The translations under genes were made by a program, and so were the position numbers. The notes below the pieces were generated by a model that worked only from the letters and a program-made list of their open reading frames with translations, was not told where the DNA came from and did not search any database. This document shows positions 16,454 through 25,503 of a stretch of DNA of 38,978 nt, one piece after another. The stretch covers positions 1-38,978 of the forward strand of contig DYLD01000008.1 of assembly GCA_020722315.1 (NCBI GenBank), read 5' to 3'. Origin of the DNA: Syntrophus aciditrophicus. Lineage in GTDB: Bacteria > Desulfobacterota > Syntrophia > Syntrophales > UBA5619. Within the stretch, counting starts at the first letter, position 1. Every line of letters begins with the position of its first letter.

Positions 16454-17044
16454 TTATTTCACGGCTTTGGCAGCGAAGGGAATGACCTTCTGCACGCCGT
16501 CGGCGGTAAAGGTGGCCGATCCTTTATAAACCTCTATCGGAACAGTGTTGTTTGGTATCCCTGTCCACCATTTTTCGAGAAGGGCCCACGGGTTCGTTTT
16601 CCGCTGCTTGACCTTTTCGGCATTGGGAAGCAGGAGACCCAAAAGACCCTGATGGACGTCAAGGATCGACATCACGGTAAGCTGATTGGTCTTGCCCGGT
16701 GGAATCCACTGCGTGTCAAAGGAATTGACCATGTTGACGTCAAAACCGTCAAAAACAACGGTGAAGGAGAAGCCCTCCAGTTTAATCGGATAATCGTTGG
16801 GATTGGTTATGTCGAAAAGGAAAGCCAGGGGCAGCACCGCGCTGTTTGCGCCCGCCTTGCCTTTTGTCGGTTTTATCGCCGCCGCGTAATACCAGTATCC
16901 ATTGTACTGCGTAACCTGCGCAGATTTGAGGGTTATTACGGGCGCCTTGAAATTGGCCTCGGTAGGTTTTGTCGGTATCCCCGCGCATGAAACCAGAAAC
17001 AATCCTATCGCAAAAACATAGGCAATCATTGATGCTCTTTTCAT
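16454..17044 (-). CDS. Lipoprotein with WHy/LEA14-like domain
   Basis: This 196-residue protein has a lipoprotein signal peptide (MKRASMIAYV, core, lipobox LVSC with Cys20). The domain contains FLFDITNPNDYPIKLEG and FSFTVVFDG, matching the NPN-containing strands of WHy/LEA14 domains and the paralogue at 15289-15885. The two begin alike after the lipidated Cys (AGIPTKP versus AGIQTKP). GGAAGGAGG precedes the ATG at 17044, so the longer frame from 17095 is rejected. It follows the livF-like gene of module 2 by about 110 bp and probably belongs to the same transcript. Function unknown. Confidence 0.82.
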   Translation of the reverse strand: MKRASMIAYVFAIGLFLVSCAGIPTKPTEANFKAPVITLKSAQVTQYNGYWYYAAAIKPTKGKAGANSAVLPLAFLFDITNPNDYPIKLEGFSFTVVFDGFDVNMVNSFDTQWIPPGKTNQLTVMSILDVHQGLLGLLLPNAEKVKQRKTNPWALLEKWWTGIPNNTVPIEVYKGSATFTADGVQKVIPFAAKAVK

Positions 17045-17151
17045 TATAAAACCTCCTTCCGTTGCTGATAAAGACGTGACTGTCTCGTATGTCACGCGTA
17101 CGTTTTATCGCTGATTGCACCTGTTAACGAAAGGCAACAGGTGCACAGGGA

Positions 17152-17961
17152 TCATGTCAGCCATCTTTTCCTTCTTTTGTAATGTTTGACATTGCGAAAA
17201 CTTTTTCTCTCCCCGACGTCGGAGAGACCTAAATAGAAATCCCTGATATCCGGGTTTTCTTTCAATTTCTCCGAGGTGTCGTGCATGACAAGCCGTCCGT
17301 TTTCGAGGACATAGGCGTAAGGCGCAACGGTCAGCGCGAGCTTTACGTTCTGTTCAACGAGCAGGATCGGTATCTTTTCCTCATGGTTGAGCTTCGTGAT
17401 AATATCGAAAATTTCTTTGATCAGAAGAGGGGCGAGCCCCATGGACGGCTCATCGAGCAGCATCAATTTAGGCTGGGCCATCAAAGCCCTCCCGATAACC
17501 GTCATCTGCTGTTCACCTCCACTGATATAGCCGGCCACTTCGTTTCGTTTCTGCTTCAGACGCGGGAAATAATGGTAGACCATTTCGAGGCCATCCTTCG
17601 TCGATCCTGTTTTCCTCAGGTGAGCCCCGACTTTAAGATTCTCTTCGACGGTCAGATGTTCAAAAACCTTGCGGCCTTCGATGACCTGGATGATACCCCG
17701 CTTAGAAATCTCCATCGCAGATTTTTTGTGGATCCGTTCCCCTTGAAACTCGATGGAGCCATCGGTGACCTCCCCGACCTCGACTTTCAGAAGACCCGAG
17801 ATCGCCTTCAGCGTCGTGCTCTTGCCTGCGCCGTTTGCGCCCAGAAGGGCGATGATCCCTCCTTCAGGGATTTCCAACGAAACCCCTTTCAGGACAAGGA
17901 TCACCTCCTGGTATTTGACCTCGACATTATTCAACTTCAGAATCGGTTCCACTTTTTCCAT
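17152..17961 (-). CDS. livF: Branched-chain amino acid-type ABC transporter ATPase, LivF-like (module 2)
   Basis: This 269-residue ABC ATPase has Walker A GANGAGKS (41-48), signature ISGGEQQ (146-152) and Walker B LMLLDEP (166-172). It is strongly similar to the module 1 LivF, including the basic tail ERKSFRNVKHYKRRKRWLT. The start at 17961 (MEKVEPILKLNN) avoids overlap with the preceding binding-protein gene and has AAAGGGG upstream; the in-frame alternative at 18003 would overlap it by 28 bp. It should energise the module 2 LivHM pair together with the LivG-like protein at 23305-24114. Confidence 0.92.
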   Translation of the reverse strand: MEKVEPILKLNNVEVKYQEVILVLKGVSLEIPEGGIIALLGANGAGKSTTLKAISGLLKVEVGEVTDGSIEFQGERIHKKSAMEISKRGIIQVIEGRKVFEHLTVEENLKVGAHLRKTGSTKDGLEMVYHYFPRLKQKRNEVAGYISGGEQQMTVIGRALMAQPKLMLLDEPSMGLAPLLIKEIFDIITKLNHEEKIPILLVEQNVKLALTVAPYAYVLENGRLVMHDTSEKLKENPDIRDFYLGLSDVGERKSFRNVKHYKRRKRWLT

Positions 17962-17975
17962 CACGTTACCCCTTT

Positions 17976-19217
17976 TTACCAGCCGAGCCACTCCTTCGCC
18001 CATTTTTCAGGCCAGCGTGCTTTGAGATCTATCGTTTTAACATAGTTGAAGTTTCCGCTTCTGAGTTCATAGACCGGGACGATGCTGGTTGTGCGGTGGT
18101 CGGTGGATGTGAACGTAACCGGGCTGGTGCCAAGTCCTCCGTCAAGAATCTTGAAATCCCTCATTGTCTCAAAGCCCTTGTGCAGGATGCCGGGACCGGT
18201 CAGATCTCCCGCCTTGTCCGCCCTGGTAAGCGCCTCCCGGAGCAAAAGGACATTCGACCATGCCGTCACGGTAAATTTGAGGCGGTCCTTCGCAGGGATT
18301 CCAGGGTTGTACTTTGCCGCGTACTCGTGAACAATTTTCATCTGTCCCTTGTTGTCGCCGAAGAAGTAAGCAGGTCCTGCGCACATCGCCCCTTCGGCGG
18401 CCTTGCCCGCCAATTTATAGAGATTTTCGTCATATCCCCAGTAGTTTACGAGCCAGTCGGCGCCCAGACCGAGGGCGTAGGCGTCCCTCAACGTAGCCGT
18501 GACGCACATTGTTGTGTTTCCGTGCCATACAACATCGGGCTTGAATTTTTGGAGCGCCATGATCTGGCTCTTCGAATCCATCGAGGTAAGGGCGACATCC
18601 TGATCATCGCCTATCTCGAAGCCGAGCAGCTTGGCCTGGTCCTTGATCGCCTTTATCGGGGCGCTGGCGTAAGGAGCGGGGAACGCATAGACGCAGGCAA
18701 ACCGCGGCTTTCTCTTGCCGTAATCCTTGTTTTTTGGCCATCTTGTCTCAAACCAGGCCGTCAAAACGGAGCGCGCCTGCGTGGAATAGTCCGGGGCGAA
18801 AAATAGATTATAGGGGGTCTTGGCCGGATTGGTTAGATGCGCCGAAAAAGATGCGGAGACATAGGGGATTTTATCTTTAAAAACCGTTGGTGAAAGGGCC
18901 TCTGTATCGCCCGTTCCCCATCCTTCGATCGCGATTACGCCCATCCGTTTCAGGAAGTTATACTTGGTAATAGCCTCCGGGATGCGATAGCCGTAATCAA
19001 ACCATGTGTACTTGATCTTTTTCCCGTTGATTCCGCCCGTGTTGTTGACATAATTGAAGGCCTCCGCCAGACCCAGTGCGTAGTCCCTGCCGACGTCCGA
19101 CGTCGCGCCGGTGCAATCCGTCAGACCGCCGATTTTTATTTCCGCGGCCGACGCGGATGAAACAAAAATGCCGATCGTCAAAAACGCCAAAACAACCGTA
19201 AAGAACTTGTTTCTCAT
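17976..19217 (-). CDS. livK: ABC transporter substrate-binding protein, LivK-like (module 2)
   Basis: This 413-residue protein has a signal peptide (MRNKFFTVVLAFLTIGIF..., cleavage after SASA at about 24) and a type I periplasmic binding fold beginning IKIGGLTDCTGATSDVG. WFDYGYRIPEAITKYNFL and VIAIEGWGTGDTEALSP have near-identical counterparts in the disrupted binding protein at 6393-7826, so these two are close paralogues. GAGGTGAG precedes the start. It is 57 bp after the second livM gene and 14 bp before livF, in the same operon. It should capture the module 2 substrate in the periplasm; the ligand is unknown. Confidence 0.93.
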   Translation of the reverse strand: MRNKFFTVVLAFLTIGIFVSSASAAEIKIGGLTDCTGATSDVGRDYALGLAEAFNYVNNTGGINGKKIKYTWFDYGYRIPEAITKYNFLKRMGVIAIEGWGTGDTEALSPTVFKDKIPYVSASFSAHLTNPAKTPYNLFFAPDYSTQARSVLTAWFETRWPKNKDYGKRKPRFACVYAFPAPYASAPIKAIKDQAKLLGFEIGDDQDVALTSMDSKSQIMALQKFKPDVVWHGNTTMCVTATLRDAYALGLGADWLVNYWGYDENLYKLAGKAAEGAMCAGPAYFFGDNKGQMKIVHEYAAKYNPGIPAKDRLKFTVTAWSNVLLLREALTRADKAGDLTGPGILHKGFETMRDFKILDGGLGTSPVTFTSTDHRTTSIVPVYELRSGNFNYVKTIDLKARWPEKWAKEWLGW

Positions 19218-19274
19218 CGCTCACCTCCATAAATGTAGTTTGGAAACAATCACAATAGCCCCCTGTTTTTTTTC

Positions 19275-20375
19275 CTAATAGGAAAACGGCCACAGGTTAA
19301 AATAATTTTTTATCTGCCACCAGCGGTAACTGAGACCCCTTGGTTCGAAGATCAAAAAGACGCAAATGACTAAGCCAAAGACCGATTCCTTGATATAGAG
19401 AAATTTAATCATGAGATCCGGATAAACATCACTTAACAGCATCACACCGTACTGGATCAACTCCATGACTATCACCATGAATATCGAACCGAAAATAACC
19501 CCGTGAATGGAGCCGATGCCGCCGATGAGGATAACGCCTACCAGCCAGAGGGACCAGAACCACGGAAAATGTTCCGGACTCAGGGCGGCCGTATTGCTGA
19601 TCCAGAATGCCCCGGCAAGACCGGCAATAAATCCTGCGACAAAAAAATTCAGCAGCTTGTACCAGATGATGTTTATTCCTATCGTTTCGGCGGCGATATC
19701 GTTATCCCGTATCGCAATCCAGGCCCTGCCGACCTTTGAACGAAGGAGGTTGGCGACGACCGTGACGCTAAGGGTCAGAAGAACGGCCATTAAAAGATAG
19801 GTCTTTAGTTCGCCGTCGATAATCCACGGCCCGATCTTGATCGTCCCCGGAGGCAGCGAGAAGGCCTGTCCCCGTCCGCCGATCTGGCTGATGTACTGCG
19901 TGATGAGGAAATCAACGGTGATAAACTGTGCCGCCATTGTCGTCAGTATCAGGTAGAACCCCTTGACCTTGGCCGAGGGAAGGCCGAACAGTACGCTCCA
20001 GATGCCGGCCAGAATACCTGAGATGATAATGCTGATCGGATACGCAAGCCCCCAGTCGATAAGGAACCGGGGCCACGGAAAATGGAGAATCATTAGGGCG
20101 CTTGTGTAGGCGCCCACCGCAATGAAGGCGGCATGTCCGAGAGTGACGAGACCAGCATAACCGATAAGTAGCTGCACGCCGAGGGCGCCCATGGCCGTAT
20201 AGCCTATCATGTTCGCCACGCCGAACCAGTATCCGGTCAGAGTAAACGGAAAGACAATAAAGACAAGCACGAGAAGGAGGATCATTTTTCCCTTGATCAC
20301 CGGAGTCTGCCACCAACCATGATCCTCCGAATATTTTTGATGGTAAAGGCCGCACGGCAGCCAGACGTTAGACAT
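19275..20375 (-). CDS. livM: Branched-chain amino acid-type ABC permease, LivM-like (module 2)
   Basis: This 366-residue membrane protein has about nine hydrophobic segments. It shows LIGYAGLVTLGHAAFIAVG (70-88) and the coupling loop AIRDNDIAAETIGIN (221-235). It ends EPRGLSYRW...LWPFSY, closely parallel to the module 1 LivM tail. The cytoplasmic N-terminus (CGLYHQKYSED) also resembles that of the other copy. GGAGG lies just upstream of the ATG, and the gene follows livH by 31 bp. Confidence 0.94.
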   Translation of the reverse strand: MSNVWLPCGLYHQKYSEDHGWWQTPVIKGKMILLLVLVFIVFPFTLTGYWFGVANMIGYTAMGALGVQLLIGYAGLVTLGHAAFIAVGAYTSALMILHFPWPRFLIDWGLAYPISIIISGILAGIWSVLFGLPSAKVKGFYLILTTMAAQFITVDFLITQYISQIGGRGQAFSLPPGTIKIGPWIIDGELKTYLLMAVLLTLSVTVVANLLRSKVGRAWIAIRDNDIAAETIGINIIWYKLLNFFVAGFIAGLAGAFWISNTAALSPEHFPWFWSLWLVGVILIGGIGSIHGVIFGSIFMVIVMELIQYGVMLLSDVYPDLMIKFLYIKESVFGLVICVFLIFEPRGLSYRWWQIKNYFNLWPFSY

Positions 20376-20406
20376 AAGAAAGCCTCCTGTGTAGCAAAGT
20401 AGTTAT

Positions 20407-21291
20407 CTACATCCTTTCAATGCGTTCCCAGCCCCAGAATCCATACGGTTTAAACAACATAAAGACCACCATGAAGGCAAAGGGAAAAACCTCTTTTACT
20501 CCTCCGGGGAAATACTGATCGAGATAGGTGCCGGATAGGTTTTGGAGAATGCCGATCGTAATCCCTCCTACAATCGCGCCGGGAATAGAGTTAAGCCCCC
20601 CCAGGACGACGGCCGGCAGCACAAGCAGCCCCAGGTAACCGACGGAGATGTTGATCCCGTTGATGTTCCCCAGAAGTGCACCTCCGACTCCAGCGGACAT
20701 AAAAGCGATCGCCCATGCCGCCGCATAGACGAACCGGGCGCTTACGCCGACCGAAAGCGCGGCCGTTTCGTCATCGGCTGTGGCCTGCATGGCCAGGCCC
20801 CAGTGTGTGTATTTGAAGAATGCGGAAAACAGAAGAAACAGCACAATCGCCAGGATAAATGACCAGAGGTAAACGCGGGAGATTTTTATAAAGCCTATCT
20901 CGATGGGCTCAAGAGAAAAGATGGGAGGTTGAAAAGCCTGTGTCTGCACCCCCCAGATGAATTCTATGATCCCTTTAAAGAAGAAGGAGAGCCCTACGGT
21001 TACCATAAGCACGGCCAAGATGGGTTCCCCGATCAGTCTGTCAAGGAAGATTCGCTCCACGAGGATGCCGAGGATAACGCCGATGATGAGAGTGATGATG
21101 ATAGACATGATGAAGGGGACGCCTATCTGATAAAAGGTCAACGTAACGTAGGCGCCGATAAGCGTCAATTCGCCCATGGCCAGGTTCAAAACGCCGGAAC
21201 ATTTATAGATGAGGACCCACCCTAATGCGACCAGGGCGTAAACACCCCCTACCATGATGCCGTTGATCAGACTCATCACAAAAAGCTCCAT
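20407..21291 (-). CDS. livH: Branched-chain amino acid-type ABC permease, LivH-like (module 2)
   Basis: This 294-residue protein begins MELFVMSLINGIMVGGVYAL, a LivH hallmark, with about eight hydrophobic segments. It has the coupling-loop region ATADDETAALSVGVSARF and VLGGLNSIPGAIVGGITIG, and ends KPYGFWGWERIERM, matching the RIERL end of the other LivH. GGAGG precedes the ATG. It is separated from the acyl-CoA synthetase stop by 98 bp. It pairs with LivM to form the membrane channel. Confidence 0.94.
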   Translation of the reverse strand: MELFVMSLINGIMVGGVYALVALGWVLIYKCSGVLNLAMGELTLIGAYVTLTFYQIGVPFIMSIIITLIIGVILGILVERIFLDRLIGEPILAVLMVTVGLSFFFKGIIEFIWGVQTQAFQPPIFSLEPIEIGFIKISRVYLWSFILAIVLFLLFSAFFKYTHWGLAMQATADDETAALSVGVSARFVYAAAWAIAFMSAGVGGALLGNINGINISVGYLGLLVLPAVVLGGLNSIPGAIVGGITIGILQNLSGTYLDQYFPGGVKEVFPFAFMVVFMLFKPYGFWGWERIERM

Positions 21292-21389
21292 AGAAAACCT
21301 CCGTCTTGATTAAGGTCCTGACCATCAAGCTTCCACGGCCTAAATCTCTTTTGTGATCTTTACAGGCCTTGCGTCTGGATACCCGTCGC

Positions 21390-23321
21390 TCATTGCACAT
21401 CCAGTGCTTTAAGGTCGGTCTTTATATGAATAACCCGTCCGTCTTCATACGTGATGTCGGTGTCCATATGAATATTTTCTAGATCTGAATAGAGGCCGTT
21501 CACGATGACCTTGTATCTTTCCTCTACAAACTCGCGTCGAAGCTTGCTTGTCCGCGTTAATTCATCGTCGTCGGCATCAAATTCCTTGTAGAGATTGACG
21601 AACTTTTTTATCTTCGCGACGGGCGGCAAATCCTGGTTCGCCTTAATGATCTCCCTTTTTATCAGTTCATAAACGTCGGGCAACTGCGAAAGCTCCGGGT
21701 AGCTCGTGTAGGTCAGATTTCTATCCTCCGCCCATTTGCCCACAACGCCGTAGTCAATGCAGACGACGGCTGTCACATAAGGCTTTTTGTCGCCGATCGC
21801 CCAGACATTCTTGATATAAGGGCTGAATTTTAAGCGCGTTTCAAGGTACTGCGGAGAAAATTTTGTTCCGTCGTTCAGGATCATCACATCCTTTGTGCGA
21901 TCGAAGACGACCAGATGGCCGTCCGCATCAATGAACCCGGTATCCCCGGAATGAAGCCAGCCGTCTTTCAGTGTTTTCTCCGTTGCCTCCGGGTTTTTGT
22001 AGTATCCCTGAAAAACCGAAGACCCCTTGGAAATGATCTCGCCATCCGGCGTGATTTTCACTTCAATTCCTGGAATCGGGATGCCCACCGTGTCGAATTT
22101 GATATCGCCGTCGCGGTGCACGACCGAAATACCGGCGATTTCGGTCTGGCCGTAGATCTGTTTCAGGTTGACGCCGATCGCATGGAAGAACCGGAAATGG
22201 TCGGGACCCATAGCTGCCCCCCCGGTGTACGCATCACGTATCCTGGAGAGTCCGAGGTGGTCTTTCAACTTTTTATGGACGCTCCAATAGGCAAGCTTAG
22301 CAAGGATTTTCCACTGCAACGGAATGGGCTTTTTCAAGAACTTCAACTCGGCGACGTAGTAGCCGATTTTCATCGCCCATTCGTAAAGCTTCCTTTTCGA
22401 AAAGGTAGCATCGAGATACTTGACCTGGACGTTTCGGACCATCTGTTCGTAGATCCGGGGCGGGGCGAACATCATATGGGGGCCGATTTCACGGATGTTT
22501 TCCTGGGCTGTTTCCGGCTCCTCGGGAAAATTCAGCGTGAATCCGGCCTGGATACCGCACGAGATCGACATCATCTGCTCACCGATCCATGCAAAGGGGA
22601 GATAAGAGACAAAGTCGTCGGATTCAAAATACGGGTCCACCTTCATCAGGTTCTTACCCATCGTCAGCATATTGTAATGGCTCAGAAGCGCGCCTTTGGG
22701 GAGGGATGTCGTTCCCGAGGTGTAAAACAGAAGGCAGGTGTCATCGGCCTTTCCCTTTGAGATTAAATCCTCAAAGAGATTCGGCTCCTTTTTGTCCATC
22801 TCCTCTCCGATTTTCATAACCTCTCTGAGATTGATCAGAATCGGATCATCGTAATTCCTCATCCCTTTCGGGTCGTCCCAGAGGACCTTCATGACCTTGG
22901 GGCATTTGTCCTTGATCATCAGGGACTTATCGACCTCTTCCTGGCCTTCCCCGACAATCAGCTTGGCGTCGGAATGGTCAATGATATACTGGACCTCATC
23001 AATCAGCGAATCCTGGAACAGCCATACGCCTACCCCCCCGACGCACATCGTTGCTATTTCCGCCCAGAGTGCCTCCGGGCGGTTATCGCCGATGATTGCA
23101 ACCTTATCCCCTCTCTCGAGCCCCAAAGAGAGCATGCCCAGCGCGATGTGCTTCACGTTTTCGTAGTATTCCTTCCACGTAACCGGAATCCAGATCCCGA
23201 ATTCTTTTTCGCGCATCGCGACCTTTTTGTCCCAGTATTTCTTTGCCGTTTCCAGCCAGAACTTGGGAATGGTATCCTCTTTCGTGATTTCTCTTTGTTT
23301 AAAACTATCGGCGTGTAGCAT
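21390..23321 (-). CDS. Long-chain-type acyl-CoA synthetase (AMP-forming), module 2
   Basis: This 643-residue ANL-superfamily ligase has YTSGTTSLPKG (200-210), IYGQTEIAG, and HSGDTGFIDADGHLVVFDR as adenylation and hinge motifs. DADDDELTRTSKLRREFVE lies near the C-terminus. The start at 23321 (MLHADSFKQRE) has TGGAGG seven bases upstream, so ATG 23339 is rejected; even so it overlaps the end of livG by 17 bp, which implies translational coupling. It sits between livG and livH, whereas in module 1 the synthetase precedes livG. The predicted reaction is carboxylate + ATP + CoA to acyl-CoA + AMP + PPi; the acid is unknown. Confidence 0.93.
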   Translation of the reverse strand: MLHADSFKQREITKEDTIPKFWLETAKKYWDKKVAMREKEFGIWIPVTWKEYYENVKHIALGMLSLGLERGDKVAIIGDNRPEALWAEIATMCVGGVGVWLFQDSLIDEVQYIIDHSDAKLIVGEGQEEVDKSLMIKDKCPKVMKVLWDDPKGMRNYDDPILINLREVMKIGEEMDKKEPNLFEDLISKGKADDTCLLFYTSGTTSLPKGALLSHYNMLTMGKNLMKVDPYFESDDFVSYLPFAWIGEQMMSISCGIQAGFTLNFPEEPETAQENIREIGPHMMFAPPRIYEQMVRNVQVKYLDATFSKRKLYEWAMKIGYYVAELKFLKKPIPLQWKILAKLAYWSVHKKLKDHLGLSRIRDAYTGGAAMGPDHFRFFHAIGVNLKQIYGQTEIAGISVVHRDGDIKFDTVGIPIPGIEVKITPDGEIISKGSSVFQGYYKNPEATEKTLKDGWLHSGDTGFIDADGHLVVFDRTKDVMILNDGTKFSPQYLETRLKFSPYIKNVWAIGDKKPYVTAVVCIDYGVVGKWAEDRNLTYTSYPELSQLPDVYELIKREIIKANQDLPPVAKIKKFVNLYKEFDADDDELTRTSKLRREFVEERYKVIVNGLYSDLENIHMDTDITYEDGRVIHIKTDLKALDVQ

Positions 23322-24114
23322 AGAGATCCTCCACTTCACCGAGATAGGCCTTAATGACGCTGGGGTTGGACTGTATCTCGGCGGGGGTTCCCTCGGCGAT
23401 TTTCTCGCCGAAGTTTAATGATATGACGCGATGGGAAATATCCATTACGACCCCCATGTCGTGTTCGACCAAAACGCATGTCGTCTTCCAGCGTTCCTCT
23501 TCGTTGATATCCAAAATAAAGCGGGCCATATCCTCGACTTCTTCGAGGTTAAGCCCGGCAAGGGGCTCGTCCAGGAGAATGATCTTTGGATTGAGAGCCA
23601 GCGCCCTTGCGAGCTCAACCCGCTTCTGAAGCCCGTACGGCAGCATTCCCACCACCTTATCTCTGATATGCTCGATTTCAAGCAGGTCGATGATTTCCCG
23701 TTCTATGAAATCACGATGCTCGATTTCCTCCCGCGCCGTTTTTCCGGCATAGATGGATCCGCTGATCAGCCCCGATTTCAGATGGATATGACGGCCGAGG
23801 CGGATATTGTCCAGGACTGTTGTACCTTTGAAGAGTTCGATTTTCTGAAAAGTCCGGGAAATCCCCATTTCGGCTCGTTTGTGGGGCTTTAGCTTCGAGA
23901 TGGGTTGACCTTCAAAGTAGATTTCCCCTTTCTGGGGGTGGTAAAGGCCGTTGATGCAATTCAGTAAGACGGTCTTTCCCGCGCCGTTCGGGCCGATAAT
24001 CGAAAAGATTTCCCCTTTTTTGACTCCGAAGCTTATGTTCGACAATGCCTGAACACCGCCGAAGGCCATCGAGATGTTATCTACTTGCAGTTGAAAACCA
24101 TTGCTAACGGCCAT
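23305..24114 (-). CDS. livG: Branched-chain amino acid-type ABC transporter ATPase, LivG-like (module 2)
   Basis: This 269-residue ABC ATPase has Walker A GPNGAGKT (41-48), LivG-type signature LPYGLQKRVELARAL (158-172) and Walker B KIILLDEP (177-184). Its length is close to that of a typical LivG, and it lacks the 37-residue N-terminal extension of the module 1 copy. GGGAGA precedes the ATG. It is the first gene of the long minus-strand array, downstream of a possible promoter at 24288-24316, and overlaps the start of the synthetase gene. Confidence 0.93.
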   Translation of the reverse strand: MAVSNGFQLQVDNISMAFGGVQALSNISFGVKKGEIFSIIGPNGAGKTVLLNCINGLYHPQKGEIYFEGQPISKLKPHKRAEMGISRTFQKIELFKGTTVLDNIRLGRHIHLKSGLISGSIYAGKTAREEIEHRDFIEREIIDLLEIEHIRDKVVGMLPYGLQKRVELARALALNPKIILLDEPLAGLNLEEVEDMARFILDINEEERWKTTCVLVEHDMGVVMDISHRVISLNFGEKIAEGTPAEIQSNPSVIKAYLGEVEDLYATRR

Positions 24115-24287
24115 GTCAGAAATCTCCCTTTGAACTGTTCGGATTTATATAAAGAAGCTATATTCATAAACTGTTACGGCACGCACAAAACCCTTCGTGG
24201 CGCCGGACATATCACTGGGGAATAATTTGCCGCAAGCTGCAATCTACTTACTGAATAAATTCTTCGGATATCTCTTACTTTGTGCAG

Positions 24288-24316
24288 GGGATAACAGAAC
24301 CCTTTTTTTTTGTCAA
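24288..24316 (-). promoter_or_regulatory. Possible promoter of the transporter/acyl-CoA synthetase array
   Basis: On the minus strand a perfect TTGACA (24316-24311) is followed by a 17-bp A-rich spacer and TATCCC (24293-24288), a poor -10 box. It lies about 175 bp upstream of the first array gene in the only sizeable gap at that end (24115-24408), which otherwise holds nothing recognisable. The -35 match and location support it; the weak -10 suggests an activator may be needed. Confidence 0.4.
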
Positions 24317-24408
24317 GCCAATTTTTTTACTTTTTATAAACATCAAATAATTACAGAGCGGTTACCCACACTGTTCATTACTGAGCCTGTCGACTTGATA
24401 GATTCTAC

Positions 24409-25452
24409 TCATAATTCGCGCTGCATCATCTTTGACACCTCCTTTAGCAGTATCATGATCGCTTCAGCCTTTTGGGGGTTTAGACTCCCCATTCCGCACG
24501 AAGGGGTGATCAGACTCTGCCGTAAAATGGTTTTTCGCTCCATGCCGTTCTTTTGCAGATTCTCTATGCCTTCTTCCATCTGCGAGATGAGTTGTGCGGC
24601 GGTTTCATTCCCTGTGAACCTGCTTGTGGGAACGATGCCCCACGCAAGCGCCCCGCCCCGGGCAAGAAAATTTTTTATTTCTGCGGGATAGAGCAGTATC
24701 TTTTCCATGTATTCAAATGCATCAAAGCTTACAATGTCGATCGGTGCGTTAAATATCATCGCCCAGTCCGCGTTTCCGCAGCAGTGTATGCCGGCGATTC
24801 CGCCGGCCTGATGGATTGCATCGGCAATCTCGGTGAGCTTTTCCGAAACAAGTCCGGCCGAGACTGCCGAGAAGGCCGAGCCAAGCGATTCCATCGAAGG
24901 TTCATCCATAAAAACAATGACGGGTTTGCCGAATGGCTTTAGCTTTTCAATTTGCCAGACGGCCTTCATCACAAGCCCTTTGACGAGGGCGTCAAAGAGT
25001 GTGTCGTTATGGATGATATCGCGACCGGTCTCGTCTTTCAAGGAAGTTCCCGCGGTGAGAGGGCCTGTTATTTGGCCCTTTAGATACAACGCGTTTTCTC
25101 CGGCGCCGTTTTTCAGGGCCTTGACGAAGAAATGGAAGCCGGGCGCGTATTGCTCGGAAATCCGGAAAAATTCATAATCATTTTCCAGATAGTGTTCAAA
25201 GAATTGCGTGAGTGCATGCGCGAGATCCAGAGATGTGTCAAATGACGCCCTTTTTTTGTGTTCATCTATCATGAGGCCGGGGAGGGGTTCGCTGTACTGG
25301 ATATCCATCCTCTCCCTGAAATCCCTTTGCGGAAGCTGAGGCCATGCCGGTGCCTCCGGGAAGTATTTGAAGGCCAGTTCCACCGCCTCGTTCGGGTCGT
25401 TATGGGGCAGACTGCCGATCGCTGTTCTTATGCAGTTGAAGTTATTCGTCAT
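24409..25452 (-). CDS. MetE-like / UROD-superfamily protein (short cobalamin-independent methionine synthase type)
   Basis: This 347-residue single-domain protein resembles the C-terminal catalytic half of cobalamin-independent methionine synthase and related UROD-fold methyltransferases. Candidate zinc ligands are His223 and Cys225 in GIHCCGNADW and Cys319 in TPSCGMGSL, as in MetE. MDEPSM (182-187) supplies an acidic residue. The N-terminus (TAIGSLPHNDP) is typical of short archaeal/anaerobe forms that lack the folate half and may take methyl groups from a corrinoid protein. It lies 51 bp downstream of larE in the same direction, so the two are probably co-expressed. The methyl acceptor is not certain. 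Confidence 0.75.
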   Translation of the reverse strand: MTNNFNCIRTAIGSLPHNDPNEAVELAFKYFPEAPAWPQLPQRDFRERMDIQYSEPLPGLMIDEHKKRASFDTSLDLAHALTQFFEHYLENDYEFFRISEQYAPGFHFFVKALKNGAGENALYLKGQITGPLTAGTSLKDETGRDIIHNDTLFDALVKGLVMKAVWQIEKLKPFGKPVIVFMDEPSMESLGSAFSAVSAGLVSEKLTEIADAIHQAGGIAGIHCCGNADWAMIFNAPIDIVSFDAFEYMEKILLYPAEIKNFLARGGALAWGIVPTSRFTGNETAAQLISQMEEGIENLQKNGMERKTILRQSLITPSCGMGSLNPQKAEAIMILLKEVSKMMQREL

Positions 25453-25503
25453 CGTGATGCCATTCCTTTCTTGTAGGAGTGTTGAAAAAATCCGGAGGTT
25501 TAC

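Noticed and set aside
21915-22760. Plus-strand frame of 281 codons inside the acyl-CoA synthetase
   Set aside because: Antisense shadow of a conserved enzyme gene with clear motifs.
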